64,000 nucleotides of DNA from Myroides sp. NP-2. GTDB taxonomy: Bacteria > Bacteroidota > Bacteroidia > Flavobacteriales > Flavobacteriaceae. Positions 46,602 through 55,600 of the stretch are shown piece by piece; position 1 is the first letter of the stretch, and each line of letters starts with the position of its first letter. The stretch spans positions 1 to 64,000 of the forward strand of contig NZ_JACHTD010000014.1 of NCBI RefSeq assembly GCF_014145665.1. Direction: 5' to 3'. The position numbers and the translations under genes were made by a program. The notes under the pieces are model-generated. The model searched no databases and was not told the DNA's origin. It was given only the letters and a program-made list of their open reading frames with translations.

Positions 46602-47476
46602 TATTGATTGTTTGAATTAATTGACATTAAATATTTTTTCGGCGTGATGCCGTATTTCTTTTTAAATGCTGAAATAAAGTGACTCGCTGAGCTGTAGCCA
46701 ATCTTTAATCCCACCTCATTTACATTGTAATTGCCTTCGTCTAACAATTTGCGCGCGTAATCCATTTTGTAATCAAATAGAAAGCTAAAAACAGAATCGC
46801 CGTAAATTTGTTTGAACCCAATCTTTAATTTTTTGATGTTTAAACCAATAAGGTCAGCTAATTCTTGCAATGTCGGTGGTTCCGTCATTTGCTGAATCAT
46901 AATGTCTTTGGCTTTTTTGATCTTAATCACATCCTCTTCGTCGGATAGGAAAGGACAATTATCGATGTTTTGCTCCTCATTATAGTTAAATACAAGGCTT
47001 AATAATTCGTAGGTCTTTCCTTTGTAAAATAAGTTTTTTACCGATGGATGCATTGATGCATTGAGCATTTGCGTCAGAACAATCGCAATGGCCGGGGTGA
47101 TCTTTTCTTCTGTATAATATTTTTTTTCCTTGTTCTCCTCTGTCAAAAAACCAATAAACTCCGCCTCAGATGAAAAGAGGGAGTGAAATTTTTTGATGGG
47201 AATCATCAGGCATATAATGGCCGATTGACTCTTTATCTCAAGGTGAATGGGAAGTTGTTTTTGAGGATTGTATAAAAGTAAGGATTTCTCCTCTGGCAAC
47301 TCTAATGTATAGGCTCCTTGATTGTAAATAAACTGACCTGATCCTCTTAAACAAAAATAAAATTGGATGATATCCGTGCCGATTTCCTTGTGAAAACTTA
47401 AGGGGTGCGGACTGTTGTTGTCTAGTTTAAAGACAGAAAATTCCGGATCGATATTAATTTCTTCTATGGGACTCAT
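46601..47476 (-). CDS. AraC-family transcriptional regulator (PchR-like)
   Basis: A 291-residue regulator with a cupin-like N-terminal sensing region (FCLRGSGQFIYNQGAYTLEL) and a C-terminal double helix-turn-helix: PTLQELADLIGLNIKKLKIG and VNEVGLKIGYSSASHFISAF. The DNA-binding half is close to PchR-type regulators, which respond to siderophores in other bacteria. It heads the operon with hemH and hemJ and faces hemA. AGCGTTA elements in the shared intergenic region, one directly at its own start codon, suggest it controls both operons and itself. The effector, perhaps haem or a precursor, is unknown. Confidence 0.88.
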   Translation of the reverse strand: MSPIEEINIDPEFSVFKLDNNSPHPLSFHKEIGTDIIQFYFCLRGSGQFIYNQGAYTLELPEEKSLLLYNPQKQLPIHLEIKSQSAIICLMIPIKKFHSLFSSEAEFIGFLTEENKEKKYYTEEKITPAIAIVLTQMLNASMHPSVKNLFYKGKTYELLSLVFNYNEEQNIDNCPFLSDEEDVIKIKKAKDIMIQQMTEPPTLQELADLIGLNIKKLKIGFKQIYGDSVFSFLFDYKMDYARKLLDEGNYNVNEVGLKIGYSSASHFISAFKKKYGITPKKYLMSINSNNQ

Positions 47477-47673
47477 AGCGTTATTTTTTTGAAATGCAAG
47501 AAAACGAAAAGTTGTATTTTTTATTTAGAATGATTCTATATAAAGCCGTTCGTAACCCTTGCTATTTCTGCAAATGTACTGTATTATAATGAAATATTGC
47601 TAATTGTTTTTCTTTTTCTTTCAGCGTTATTAATAGTCCTTCTAGCGTTACTTTTATCGAATCATTAGCGTTA
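47477..47673. promoter_or_regulatory. Candidate operator array: four AGCGTTA copies between araC and hemA
   Basis: AGCGTTA occurs on the plus strand at 47477-47483, 47623-47629, 47644-47650 and 47667-47673. The last three are spaced 21 and 23 bases, about two helical turns, and lie just upstream of the hemA -7-like element. The first directly abuts the araC start codon. A 7-mer four times in 200 bases is far above chance. Direct repeats of this spacing fit AraC-family activators. Confidence 0.6.
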
Positions 47674-47681
47674 AATTTGCT

Positions 47682-47689
47682 TACTTTTG
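47682..47689 (+). promoter_or_regulatory. Candidate -7 element of hemA, very close to the start codon
   Basis: TACTTTTG ends nine bases before the ATG at 47698. There is no TTTG at the -33 position; AGCGTTA elements occupy that region instead, as in activator-dependent promoters. Confidence 0.55.
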
Positions 47690-47697
47690 AAATTGAA

Positions 47698-48963
47698 ATG
47701 GGTATGGAAAAAATAGATAAGGTCAAATCAACTACTTTTTATGCAGTAGGGTTAAGCTATAAAAAAGCGGATGCCGAGATGAGGGGAAAGTTTAGTTTGA
47801 GTGAGACGGCCAAAGAAAATCTATTACGTCAAGCGAAAGAAGAAGGGATTGATAGTTTACTGGTAATTTCTACGTGTAATCGAACGGAGATTTACGGGTT
47901 TGCTCAACATCCTTTTGAACTTATTAAATTGTTATGCGATAATAGTAAGGGTACTGTTGACGATTTTCAACGCGTTGCTTATGTGTGTAAAAACAACGAA
48001 GCAATACGTCACTTATTTCGAGTAGGAACGGGATTGGATAGCCAAATTCTCGGTGATTTTGAAATTATTAGCCAAATTAAAAATGGTTTTATTCTAGCAA
48101 AACAGCAAGGACTGACGACCAATTACTTCGAACGCTTGGTCAATGCGGTGATTCAAGCTAGCAAACGCATTAAAAATGAAACAGAATTAAGCTCAGGGGC
48201 TACTTCAGTGTCTTTTGCTGCCGTTCAATACATTATGGATCAGGTAGCAGATATTTCTGCTAAAAATATTTTGTTATTTGGAACAGGGAAAATTGGACGA
48301 AACACCTGTGAGAACCTGGTCAAACACACCCATAACGATCATATTGTTCTAATTAATAGAACTAAAGAACGCGCAGTAGAGGTTGCGGGTAAGTTTAATC
48401 TACTTGTAAAAGATTACGCCAATCTCCAAACAGAGGTCTGCAAAGCCGATGTTTTGGTGGTGGCTACAGGCGCTCAACAGCCAACCATAGACTTGCCCAT
48501 GTTGCAATTGGATAAACCCTTGACGATTTTGGATTTGTCAATACCCAAAAATGTAGATCCCGCTGTGGCTAATCATCCTATGGTAGAATTGATTCACATG
48601 GATGACCTGTCTAAAATGACGGATAAGACGATCGAAAGACGCAAAGAATTTATTCCGCAAGCGGAAGAAATTATTGATGAAGTGATGTCGGAATTTGTCG
48701 CTTGGACAAAAATGAGAAAATTCGCGCCGACAATTCACGCCTTAAAAACACGTTTAGAGCAAATAAAAGATGGAGAAATAGACTACCATCGAAAAAAATA
48801 TGAGAACTTTGATAGTGAACAAGCTGAAGTACTGACAATGCGTATTATTCAGAAGATCACCACCCACTTTGCCAATCACCTACGACATGAGGAAACCGTT
48901 GTAGATGAGAGCATTGAATGGATAGAAAAAGTTTTTCAATTAGATAGTAGACAAAATGGATAG
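47698..48963 (+). CDS. hemA: Glutamyl-tRNA reductase
   Basis: 421 residues from ATG 47698 (or 419 from ATG 47704); an in-frame TTG at 47677 is upstream of the promoter element and is rejected. VISTCNRTEIYGFA holds the catalytic Cys, HLFRVGTGLDSQILGDFEI is the family signature, and ILLFGTGKIGRNTCENL is the NADPH-binding domain. A C-terminal dimerisation helix follows. It reduces Glu-tRNA to glutamate-1-semialdehyde, the first committed step of haem synthesis. It overlaps hemC by eight bases. Confidence 0.95.
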   Translation: MGMEKIDKVKSTTFYAVGLSYKKADAEMRGKFSLSETAKENLLRQAKEEGIDSLLVISTCNRTEIYGFAQHPFELIKLLCDNSKGTVDDFQRVAYVCKNNEAIRHLFRVGTGLDSQILGDFEIISQIKNGFILAKQQGLTTNYFERLVNAVIQASKRIKNETELSSGATSVSFAAVQYIMDQVADISAKNILLFGTGKIGRNTCENLVKHTHNDHIVLINRTKERAVEVAGKFNLLVKDYANLQTEVCKADVLVVATGAQQPTIDLPMLQLDKPLTILDLSIPKNVDPAVANHPMVELIHMDDLSKMTDKTIERRKEFIPQAEEIIDEVMSEFVAWTKMRKFAPTIHALKTRLEQIKDGEIDYHRKKYENFDSEQAEVLTMRIIQKITTHFANHLRHEETVVDESIEWIEKVFQLDSRQNG

Positions 48964-49888
48964 AGTTATTCGTATCGGTACACGCGATAGCGAGCTTGCA
49001 ATGTGGCAAGCAACAACAGTGGAGAAGGCTTTACAAGCTTTAGGATATAAAACGGAATTGGTTCCAGTGAAATCCGAAGGGGATTTGGTTTTAGACAAGC
49101 CTTTATATGAAATGGGAATCACGGGTATTTTTACCAAAACGTTGGATGTAGCCATGATCAACAAAAAAGTTGATATTGCTGTTCACTCCATGAAAGATGT
49201 ACCAACCGCTTTACCACAAGGCATTGTACAGGCAGCAGTATTGCCAAGAGCGAATACGGTTGATATTTTATTGCACAAAGGAGATACCTCCTTTTTAGAC
49301 CCTGATAAAACAGCTATCGTTGCAACGGGAAGTTTGAGAAGAAAAGCCCAATGGCTCAACCGATTTCCCAAACATAACCTAGTGGATTTAAGAGGAAATG
49401 TCAATACTAGAATGCAAAAATTGGCGGACAATGCCGATTGGAGTGGAGCGATTTTTGCCTCAGCAGGTCTTGATCGCATCAAGAAAAAACCAAAGGGATT
49501 TGTCAATTTAGATTGGATGATTCCTGCGCCTGCACAAGGAGCAATGGTGGTTGTGGCTATGGCTGAAGACTCTTTCGCCTTAGACGCTTTACGTCAATTA
49601 AACGATTATGAGGCAGAGATGACGACACATATTGAGCGTCAGTTCTTGCGCACTTTAGAAGGAGGATGCACGGCGCCAATCGGAGCAATTGCTACCTATA
49701 ATCAAAAAGAAGAAAATATCGACTTTACAGGCGTGCTACTGTCTTTGGACGGAAAAGAAAAATTCGAAATTAAAAAGACAGTACCCATCCAAGAGTGGAA
49801 AAAATTAGGCTTCTATGCAGCACAAGAATTATTGGCTGATGGAGGACAAGCGTTGATGGAAAAATTACGTCAAGAATTAAAACGATAA
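48956..49888 (+). CDS. hemC: Hydroxymethylbilane synthase (porphobilinogen deaminase)
   Basis: A 310-residue HemC. RIGTRDSELAMWQA is the N-terminal motif, VDIAVHSMKDVPT the central one, and FLRTLEGGCTAPIGA carries the cysteine that binds the dipyrromethane cofactor. It polymerises four porphobilinogens to hydroxymethylbilane. Its start lies within the end of hemA, so translation is coupled. Confidence 0.96.
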   Translation: MDRVIRIGTRDSELAMWQATTVEKALQALGYKTELVPVKSEGDLVLDKPLYEMGITGIFTKTLDVAMINKKVDIAVHSMKDVPTALPQGIVQAAVLPRANTVDILLHKGDTSFLDPDKTAIVATGSLRRKAQWLNRFPKHNLVDLRGNVNTRMQKLADNADWSGAIFASAGLDRIKKKPKGFVNLDWMIPAPAQGAMVVVAMAEDSFALDALRQLNDYEAEMTTHIERQFLRTLEGGCTAPIGAIATYNQKEENIDFTGVLLSLDGKEKFEIKKTVPIQEWKKLGFYAAQELLADGGQALMEKLRQELKR

Positions 49889-49892
49889 CAAT

Positions 49893-50549
49893 ATGCCAAC
49901 GGTTTTATCAACGCGAATCTTGAGCGATGCGCATCGTCAACTCCTCAACACATCTGTTGTCCGATGGATGGAAAAGGACTTTATCGCGATACAGCCGCAA
50001 GAGTTCACCGTAGATACCGTTCGTGATCTGGTGGTGTTTACCAGTCAAAATGCCGTTAAAAGCGTATTGAATAACCCCCATGCACAGCGGTTAAAGACAA
50101 GACCAGCTATTTGTGTTGGGGTAAAAACAAAAGCGCTTTTAGAAGAACACGGCTGGGAAGTGAAAGCATGGACCCATTATGCCAAAGAGTTAACCGCAGT
50201 AATTGAACGCGATTTCTTTAACTGTAGTTTTTCTTTTTGCTGTGGAAATATCCGACGCGAAACACTGCCAACCTTTTTTAAAAAACACAACCTCGTTTTT
50301 GATGAGTATGAGGCGTATCAAACCGTGAAACAACCCCATGCACTTCAAAACAAAGTCGATGGCATCTGTTTTTACAGCCCATCGGCAATTGAAAGTTTTT
50401 TGCAAAACAATCAAATCACAACTGAAGTTTGCTTTTGTATAGGCGATACAACAGCAGATGCACTCAACGGAATTACACAGCAAATAGTCGTAGCAAGTCA
50501 ACCGACCATCGAAGCTACCCTACTTGCTTGTTTAGCATATTATAAATAG
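49893..50549 (+). CDS. hemD: Uroporphyrinogen-III synthase
   Basis: A 218-residue HemD-like protein starting four bases after hemC. The family is poorly conserved, but VVFTSQNAVKSVL, ICVGVKTKALLEEHGW and GICFYSPSAIESFLQ are the typical blocks, and the position between hemC and hemE is diagnostic. It cyclises hydroxymethylbilane with inversion of ring D. Confidence 0.85.
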   Translation: MPTVLSTRILSDAHRQLLNTSVVRWMEKDFIAIQPQEFTVDTVRDLVVFTSQNAVKSVLNNPHAQRLKTRPAICVGVKTKALLEEHGWEVKAWTHYAKELTAVIERDFFNCSFSFCCGNIRRETLPTFFKKHNLVFDEYEAYQTVKQPHALQNKVDGICFYSPSAIESFLQNNQITTEVCFCIGDTTADALNGITQQIVVASQPTIEATLLACLAYYK

Positions 50550-50585
50550 TGTCAGCTAAAATTGACGTACTTAAATGGTTTAGAA

Positions 50586-51614
50586 ATGATTAAAAATGAT
50601 TTATTCTTAAGAGCTTTAAAAGGAGAAACGGTGGAAAGACCACCCGTTTGGATGATGCGTCAAGCAGGTAGATACCTACCCGAATTCCGTGCTTTACGAG
50701 ATAAATACGATTTTTTTACCCGTTGTAGAATGCCTGAAATTGCAGCTGAAATTACGGTACAACCGATTCGTATTGTAAAACCAGATGCCGCTATTCTATT
50801 TTCTGATATTTTAGTTGTACCGCAGGCGATGAATATCGATGTGGAAATGAGACCTGGTGTAGGGCCATGGGTGCCTAATCCCATTCGATCTGCCAAGGAT
50901 GTCGAACAAGTGATCGTTCCTAATATAGAGGAAACACTCGGCTATGTGATGGATGCTATTAAAGTGACCAAAGAAATGTTGAATGATGAGGTGCCCCTTA
51001 TCGGGTTTGCTGGTTCCCCATGGACGATCTTCTGTTATGCCGTTGAAGGAAAAGGATCAAAGAGCTTTGATTTAGCCAAAGGCTTCTGTTTCTCCGATCC
51101 AGTTGCTGCACATACCTTACTTCAAAAAATCACGGATACTACGATCTTATACTTAAAAGAAAAAGTAAAAGCAGGGGTAAATGCCGTGCAAATTTTTGAT
51201 TCTTGGGGGGGGATGTTATCGCCAGTAGATTACCAAGAGTTCTCGTGGAAATACATCAATCAAATCGTTGAGGCCTTAGCCGAAATTACACCTGTTATTG
51301 TGTTTGGAAAAGGGTGTTGGTTTGCCTTGCCTGAAATGGCACAGTCTAAAGCCTCTGCTTTAGGGGTAGATTGGACCTGTAGCCCTAAAAATGCGCGTTT
51401 ATTTACAGGTGGCGACATTACCCTACAAGGAAATTTTGACCCAAGTCGATTGATGTCACCGATTCCAACCATCAAAAAAATGGTGCACGAAATGATTGAT
51501 GCTTTCGGAAAAGACAAGTATATCGTGAACCTAGGACATGGTATTTTACCGCATATTCCTGTGGATCACGCCAAAGCTTTTATCGAAGCAGTAAAAGAAT
51601 ACGAACAAAAATAA
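50586..51614 (+). CDS. hemE: Uroporphyrinogen decarboxylase
   Basis: A 342-residue HemE; the ATG at 50586 ([14 protein letters not shown]) is preferred to an upstream in-frame [21 protein letters not shown] is the N-terminal signature with the substrate arginines; [10 protein letters not shown] has the catalytic Asp; [16 protein letters not shown] and [18 protein letters not shown] follow. It converts uroporphyrinogen III to coproporphyrinogen III. Confidence 0.96.
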   Translation: MIKNDLFLRALKGETVERPPVWMMRQAGRYLPEFRALRDKYDFFTRCRMPEIAAEITVQPIRIVKPDAAILFSDILVVPQAMNIDVEMRPGVGPWVPNPIRSAKDVEQVIVPNIEETLGYVMDAIKVTKEMLNDEVPLIGFAGSPWTIFCYAVEGKGSKSFDLAKGFCFSDPVAAHTLLQKITDTTILYLKEKVKAGVNAVQIFDSWGGMLSPVDYQEFSWKYINQIVEALAEITPVIVFGKGCWFALPEMAQSKASALGVDWTCSPKNARLFTGGDITLQGNFDPSRLMSPIPTIKKMVHEMIDAFGKDKYIVNLGHGILPHIPVDHAKAFIEAVKEYEQK

Positions 51615-51625
51615 AAGAATTACGC

Positions 51626-51658
51626 AAAAAGGTTTACGGATACAGCGTAAACTTTTTT
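51626..51658 (+). terminator. Imperfect hairpin after hemE
   Basis: AAGGTTTACG pairs with CGTAAACTTT (one bulge), followed by six T residues. It may attenuate transcription between hemE and the downstream hem genes. Confidence 0.55.
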
Positions 51659-51677
51659 GCCTTTTATACCCAAATTT

Positions 51678-52037
51678 ATGCTGAATAAAGGAGTAAAAAG
51701 CGAAGAAGATAGAAGAATCGAGTCGATTGTTGTGAAGCTTTCGTCCATTGGATTTGTTCCCGATGATCTAAAAGTAAAAGAAGAAATTGACGCAGAATTA
51801 GCAAAAATAGGTTTGACTTTTTCGATTTTGCTAGAGATGGAGGCTACTGCCTTGAATCAACAATTGCTGCAGTTTAATTTTGGCTGGGATCGCATGGAAC
51901 AGTTTGCCGATGTAATGGCACAATGGGCTAAAAAAGAAGAGCGATTTAAAGCAAAAGCCAAAAGCCTCTATTCTTTTATTCAAAATGAAAGTAAGGCTTT
52001 TTCCTTTGAGATTATGGCAAAAATAGGACAACTTTAA
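51678..52037 (+). CDS. Small unknown protein within the hem cluster
   Basis: A 119-residue protein starting at the ATG 51678 (MLNKGVKSEEDRRIES); an upstream in-frame TTG is less likely. Not recognised. It is hydrophilic, largely helical (EIDAELAKIGLTFSILLEME; KKEERFKAKAKSLYSFIQNE), without cysteine motifs, signal peptide or membrane segment. It sits between hemE and hemF on the same strand with short gaps, so a link to haem synthesis or its control is possible but unproven. Confidence 0.7.
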   Translation: MLNKGVKSEEDRRIESIVVKLSSIGFVPDDLKVKEEIDAELAKIGLTFSILLEMEATALNQQLLQFNFGWDRMEQFADVMAQWAKKEERFKAKAKSLYSFIQNESKAFSFEIMAKIGQL

Positions 52038-52072
52038 CTGAAAGTAACTAAGTCATTGGGCTTATACAACAT

Positions 52073-52993
52073 ATGAAAGAACAGTTTTATCACTATATAC
52101 AGCAACTCCAAGATCAAATTACCGCTCGGTTAGAAGAAGTCGATGGGGAAGCTAAATTTCAACAAGACCTTTGGGAACGCCCCGAAGGAGGAGGAGGAAG
52201 AACAAGAGTAATTGAAAATGGACGTGTTTTTGAAAAAGGAGGCGTTAATATTTCTGCCGTTCACGGAGCATTACCCAAATCAATGCAGCAGTATTTCAAC
52301 GTAGGTGATGTTGATTTTTATGCTTGTGGATTGAGTTTGGTTATCCATCCCAAAAATCCAATGGTGCCGACGGTACACGCGAATTGGCGCTATTTTGAAA
52401 TGTACGACAAACAAGGTAATGTCGTGCGTTCCTGGTTTGGTGGAGGACAAGATTTAACGCCCTACTATTTGTTTGAAGAAGATGCTATTCATTTTCATCA
52501 AATCTGTAAAACCGCTTGTGATCAGCACGATCTTGCTTTTTATCCACAGTATAAAAAGCAATGCGATGCATACTTCTGGAATGCACACCGCAATGAAGCT
52601 CGTGGTATTGGTGGATTGTTCTTTGATCGATTAGAAGAAACAACAGAAAAATCGTCCCAACAATGGTATGATTTTGTTACTTCAGTTGGCGATAGCTTCT
52701 TGGAAGCCTATGTCCCTATTGTAGAAAGACGAAAAAACCTTGCGTATACCGCAGAACAGCGCACTTGGCAAGAAATCAGAAGAGGACGTTATGTGGAATT
52801 TAATTTGGTACACGATAAAGGAACCTTGTTCGGTTTGAAAACAAATGGACGTATCGAATCCATCTTGATGAGTTTGCCACCCCACGTACAATGGGTGTAT
52901 GATTATCAACCCGAAGCAGAAAGTGATGAAGCTAAGCTGTTAGACGTATTAGCTCATCCAACCGATTGGTTAACCGTAAATTGTACACCGTAA
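52073..52993 (+). CDS. hemF: Oxygen-dependent coproporphyrinogen III oxidase
   Basis: A 306-residue HemF. WERPEGGGGRTRVIENGRVFEKGGVN is the long N-terminal signature (here quoted in parts: GGGGRTRVIE, GRVFEKGGVN), and WFGGGQDLTPYYLFEED and HRNEARGIGGLFFD are the other blocks, with the conserved metal-binding His region. It needs molecular oxygen, which fits an aerobic flavobacterium. It is 35 bp after the small unknown gene and 17 bp before hemB. Confidence 0.95.
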   Translation: MKEQFYHYIQQLQDQITARLEEVDGEAKFQQDLWERPEGGGGRTRVIENGRVFEKGGVNISAVHGALPKSMQQYFNVGDVDFYACGLSLVIHPKNPMVPTVHANWRYFEMYDKQGNVVRSWFGGGQDLTPYYLFEEDAIHFHQICKTACDQHDLAFYPQYKKQCDAYFWNAHRNEARGIGGLFFDRLEETTEKSSQQWYDFVTSVGDSFLEAYVPIVERRKNLAYTAEQRTWQEIRRGRYVEFNLVHDKGTLFGLKTNGRIESILMSLPPHVQWVYDYQPEAESDEAKLLDVLAHPTDWLTVNCTP

Positions 52994-53010
52994 ACCCTAA
53001 ATAAAATAGT

Positions 53011-54003
53011 ATGTTTCCATTACAAAGAGGTAGAAGATTAAGAACAAGTGAGTCTATTCGCAGTCTCGTAAGAGAGACGATTGTGACTCCACAAGATTTT
53101 ATGTTTCCCATGTTTATTGCAGAGGGAATAAATGTTGAAGAACCTATTTTATCCATGCCAGGAATTTATAGGCGATCTGTTGATTTAACCGTTAAAGAGG
53201 TTAAACAACTATACGCTTTGGGTATTCGCGCAGTGAATATCTACGTAAAGGTAAGTGATCACCTAAAAGACAATGCAGGAACGGAGGCTTGGAACGCCAA
53301 TGGATTGATGCAAACAGCTATTAAAGCTATTAAAGACGCTTGTCCAGAAATGATTGTCATGCCCGATGTGGCTTTAGATCCTTATTCGATTTATGGGCAT
53401 GATGGTATTATTGAAAATGGAAAAGTAATCAATGATGCAACGGTAGATGCCTTGACGCGTATGAGCGTATCTCATGCGGAGGCTGGTGCTGATTTCGTTG
53501 CTCCTAGTGATATGATGGATGGTCGTGTGTTGCGCATGCGTGAAGCCTTAGATCAATCAGGTTATACAGATGTGGGCATTATGAGCTATTCAGCTAAGTA
53601 TGCTTCCGCTTTTTACGGCCCTTTTAGAGATGCTTTGGACAGTGCACCAAGAGCGGATGTCAAAATACCAACGGATAAAAAAACCTATCAGATGGATTAT
53701 GCCAACCGTTTAGAAGCCATCAAAGAGGCACTGTATGATGTAGAAGAAGGAGCGGATATTGTCATGGTAAAACCAGGAATTGCCTATCTTGATATCGTAA
53801 GAGAGGTAAAAGACGCGGTCAACGTACCCGTTTCTGTGTATCATGTATCTGGTGAGTATGCGATGGTCAAAGCTGCAGCTGAAAAAGGCTGGTTGGATCA
53901 CGATTTAGTGATGATGGAGCAATTGACCTGCATAAAACGCGCAGGGGCGAGTATCATCTCAACCTATTTTGCAAAAGAAGCAGCAATCTTGCTGAACAAA
54001 TAA
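53011..54003 (+). CDS. hemB: Delta-aminolevulinic acid dehydratase
   Basis: A 330-residue HemB. RRLRTSESIRSLVRETIV starts the protein; SYSAKYASAFYGPFRDA includes the first Schiff-base Lys, and DIVMVKPGIAYLDIV the second. MPDVALDPYSIYGHDGI lacks the usual Cys triad of the zinc type (a DxALDPYS version), so the metal site is probably the Mg/Lys-type variant. It condenses two ALA to porphobilinogen. Last gene of the rightward hem series. Confidence 0.95.
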   Translation: MFPLQRGRRLRTSESIRSLVRETIVTPQDFMFPMFIAEGINVEEPILSMPGIYRRSVDLTVKEVKQLYALGIRAVNIYVKVSDHLKDNAGTEAWNANGLMQTAIKAIKDACPEMIVMPDVALDPYSIYGHDGIIENGKVINDATVDALTRMSVSHAEAGADFVAPSDMMDGRVLRMREALDQSGYTDVGIMSYSAKYASAFYGPFRDALDSAPRADVKIPTDKKTYQMDYANRLEAIKEALYDVEEGADIVMVKPGIAYLDIVREVKDAVNVPVSVYHVSGEYAMVKAAAEKGWLDHDLVMMEQLTCIKRAGASIISTYFAKEAAILLNK

Positions 54004-54007
54004 TACA

Positions 54008-54036
54008 TAAAGCTCAGCCTAACGCTGAGCTTTTTT
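54008..54036 (+). terminator. Terminator of the hem operon
   Basis: AAGCTCAGC pairs with GCTGAGCTT around a short loop, followed by six T residues. Confidence 0.88.
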
Positions 54037-54155
54037 GTTTTCGCCTACTTATACAAGGCAATACAGCGCATCAGTAGCGACTATTGCAGCCTGCTATGTC
54101 GTTTTTTTACATGAAAAGGAGTGATTTGTGAAAGAGTGGACCCAAATTGTTTTTG

Positions 54156-54163
54156 TACATTTG
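54156..54163 (+). promoter_or_regulatory. Candidate -7 element for the cytochrome c gene
   Basis: TACATTTG matches TAnnTTTG, 25 bases before the ATG at 54189. No clear -33 half. Confidence 0.5.
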
Positions 54164-54188
54164 ATACAACAAAAAAATAAACAACACT

Positions 54189-54602
54189 ATGCGCAATACA
54201 CTCATTAAAACAATTCCTTTTTTAGTTGCCCTCCTTGTATTTTCCTGTGGAAAAAAAGAAGAAAAACAAGCTATGCCTGAAGCAGTCTATGAATCAGAAC
54301 GCGGTGGAGCAACCGAAATGACCCAAGCAGAAAAAAATGCACTTGGAAAGAAAATATTCGAAGGAAAAGGAACCTGTGCTTCTTGTCACTTAGCTGATAA
54401 AAAAGTCATCGGACCGAGTATTAGAGAAATTGTTCAAATTTACGATAAACACGATGTCAGTCTGATCTCGTTCTTAAAAGGACAAGAAGAAGCTATCGTT
54501 GATCCGGCTCAGTTTATTATTATGCAAGCCAATTTAGAAATCACCAAAAAAATGAGTGATACTGAATTAGAGGCTTTGGAAGCCTATATGCGCAGCATGT
54601 AA
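54189..54602 (+). CDS. Class I cytochrome c lipoprotein
   Basis: A 137-residue protein with a lipoprotein signal (LVALLVFSC, Cys20) and a single haem site CASCH (Cys63, Cys66, His67). IIMQANLEITKKMSDTELEAL includes candidate axial Met residues. It is probably anchored on the periplasmic face of a membrane and carries electrons in respiration. Its position directly after the haem operon is suggestive, but it has its own promoter-like element and is separated by a terminator. Confidence 0.88.
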   Translation: MRNTLIKTIPFLVALLVFSCGKKEEKQAMPEAVYESERGGATEMTQAEKNALGKKIFEGKGTCASCHLADKKVIGPSIREIVQIYDKHDVSLISFLKGQEEAIVDPAQFIIMQANLEITKKMSDTELEALEAYMRSM

Positions 54603-54638
54603 TTCATCCTAATTTACAAGTTAATGTCATCTAAAATA

Positions 54639-54676
54639 AAAAGCTTGAGTGTTGATTCGTCACTCAAGCTTTTTTG
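54639..54676. terminator. Bidirectional terminator
   Basis: AAGCTTGAGTG pairs perfectly with CACTCAAGCTT around a nine-base loop, with A and T runs on either side, between convergent genes. Confidence 0.9.
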
Positions 54677-54679
54677 TTG

Positions 54680-55471
54680 TTATAAGTTCTTTTTAATTTG
54701 GTCGATTTTAATGCCTCGATTCGACGAATATACCACCTTATTGTTCTTTTTGATCAGGATATAAGGAACCGTTTTTGATTTTACATTGTAATTGGGAATC
54801 AAGTGGGAAATTAGATCCGCTGAAGTAAACAACTCCCATGGAGACTCTAACAGTCCAAAGTTTTTGTATACAGTTCCTTCCGTATAGGTTTTGAGGTTAG
54901 CTGCTGAATTGATAAATAAAGCGGTAAAAGGTATACTTTGATAGGCAGGATCATTAGCCAATTGGTTGAGGTCACCATAAGCCAACATACAAGGACCGCA
55001 AGTCGTGGAAGTAATGAGAAATACACCATCTCTTGTTAATAAATCTGCTAAATCATAGGTCTTTCCCTCAAAAGTAGTAAAGGTAGATTGAGTAGTTGAA
55101 GCCGCTGCCGAGTCGATTTGGCTTAGGGGTAGGGTATTGTCAAAAGAGATGGTTCCATCTTCCTCTATAACAATCTCTCTATTTTCCTCATCGATGATGG
55201 TGACGCGATTGCGAACACCAGTTCGATCAAAAGAAAAAATTTGGTAGTACACACCAAATTGATCCCCACTGCCTTTTCGAAGTAAGTCGGAGTCAACGTA
55301 TTTGAGCTTGTTCTTAGACGACATCTTCATGGTGCTTTTGAAAGCCTGTAAATCTTCGGAAGATAAGTTTTCTAGTAATAAAGGGAAGTGTTCTTTGATG
55401 TAGTTGTCTTTCTTTGATTGACCGATAGCGAGGGTTGTACCTAAGAGAAATAAAAGTAGTGTTTTTTTCAT
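54680..55471 (-). CDS. Secreted thioredoxin-fold protein
   Basis: A 263-residue protein with a signal peptide (MKKTLLLFLLGTTLAIGQ). The C-terminal half has a thioredoxin-like domain: FLITSTTCGPCMLAYGDL with CGPC at residues 158-161, and a cis-Pro candidate in SKTVPYILIKKNNKVVYS. The N-terminal 120 residues are not recognised. It resembles the TlpA/ResA-like periplasmic oxidoreductases, often involved in cytochrome c maturation, and it lies opposite a cytochrome c gene. The function is an inference. Confidence 0.78.
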   Translation of the reverse strand: MKKTLLLFLLGTTLAIGQSKKDNYIKEHFPLLLENLSSEDLQAFKSTMKMSSKNKLKYVDSDLLRKGSGDQFGVYYQIFSFDRTGVRNRVTIIDEENREIVIEEDGTISFDNTLPLSQIDSAAASTTQSTFTTFEGKTYDLADLLTRDGVFLITSTTCGPCMLAYGDLNQLANDPAYQSIPFTALFINSAANLKTYTEGTVYKNFGLLESPWELFTSADLISHLIPNYNVKSKTVPYILIKKNNKVVYSSNRGIKIDQIKKNL

Positions 55472-55600
55472 GGTTGGATTGGATTATACATTAACGCTGT
55501 ATAATCCAATTGGCATACCATGGTTTATCTTATATTTAATCTGCTGTTTTGCAGATGCTTACTTTTTTGTTTTGTACAATACTGTTCAATAGTGAACGCT

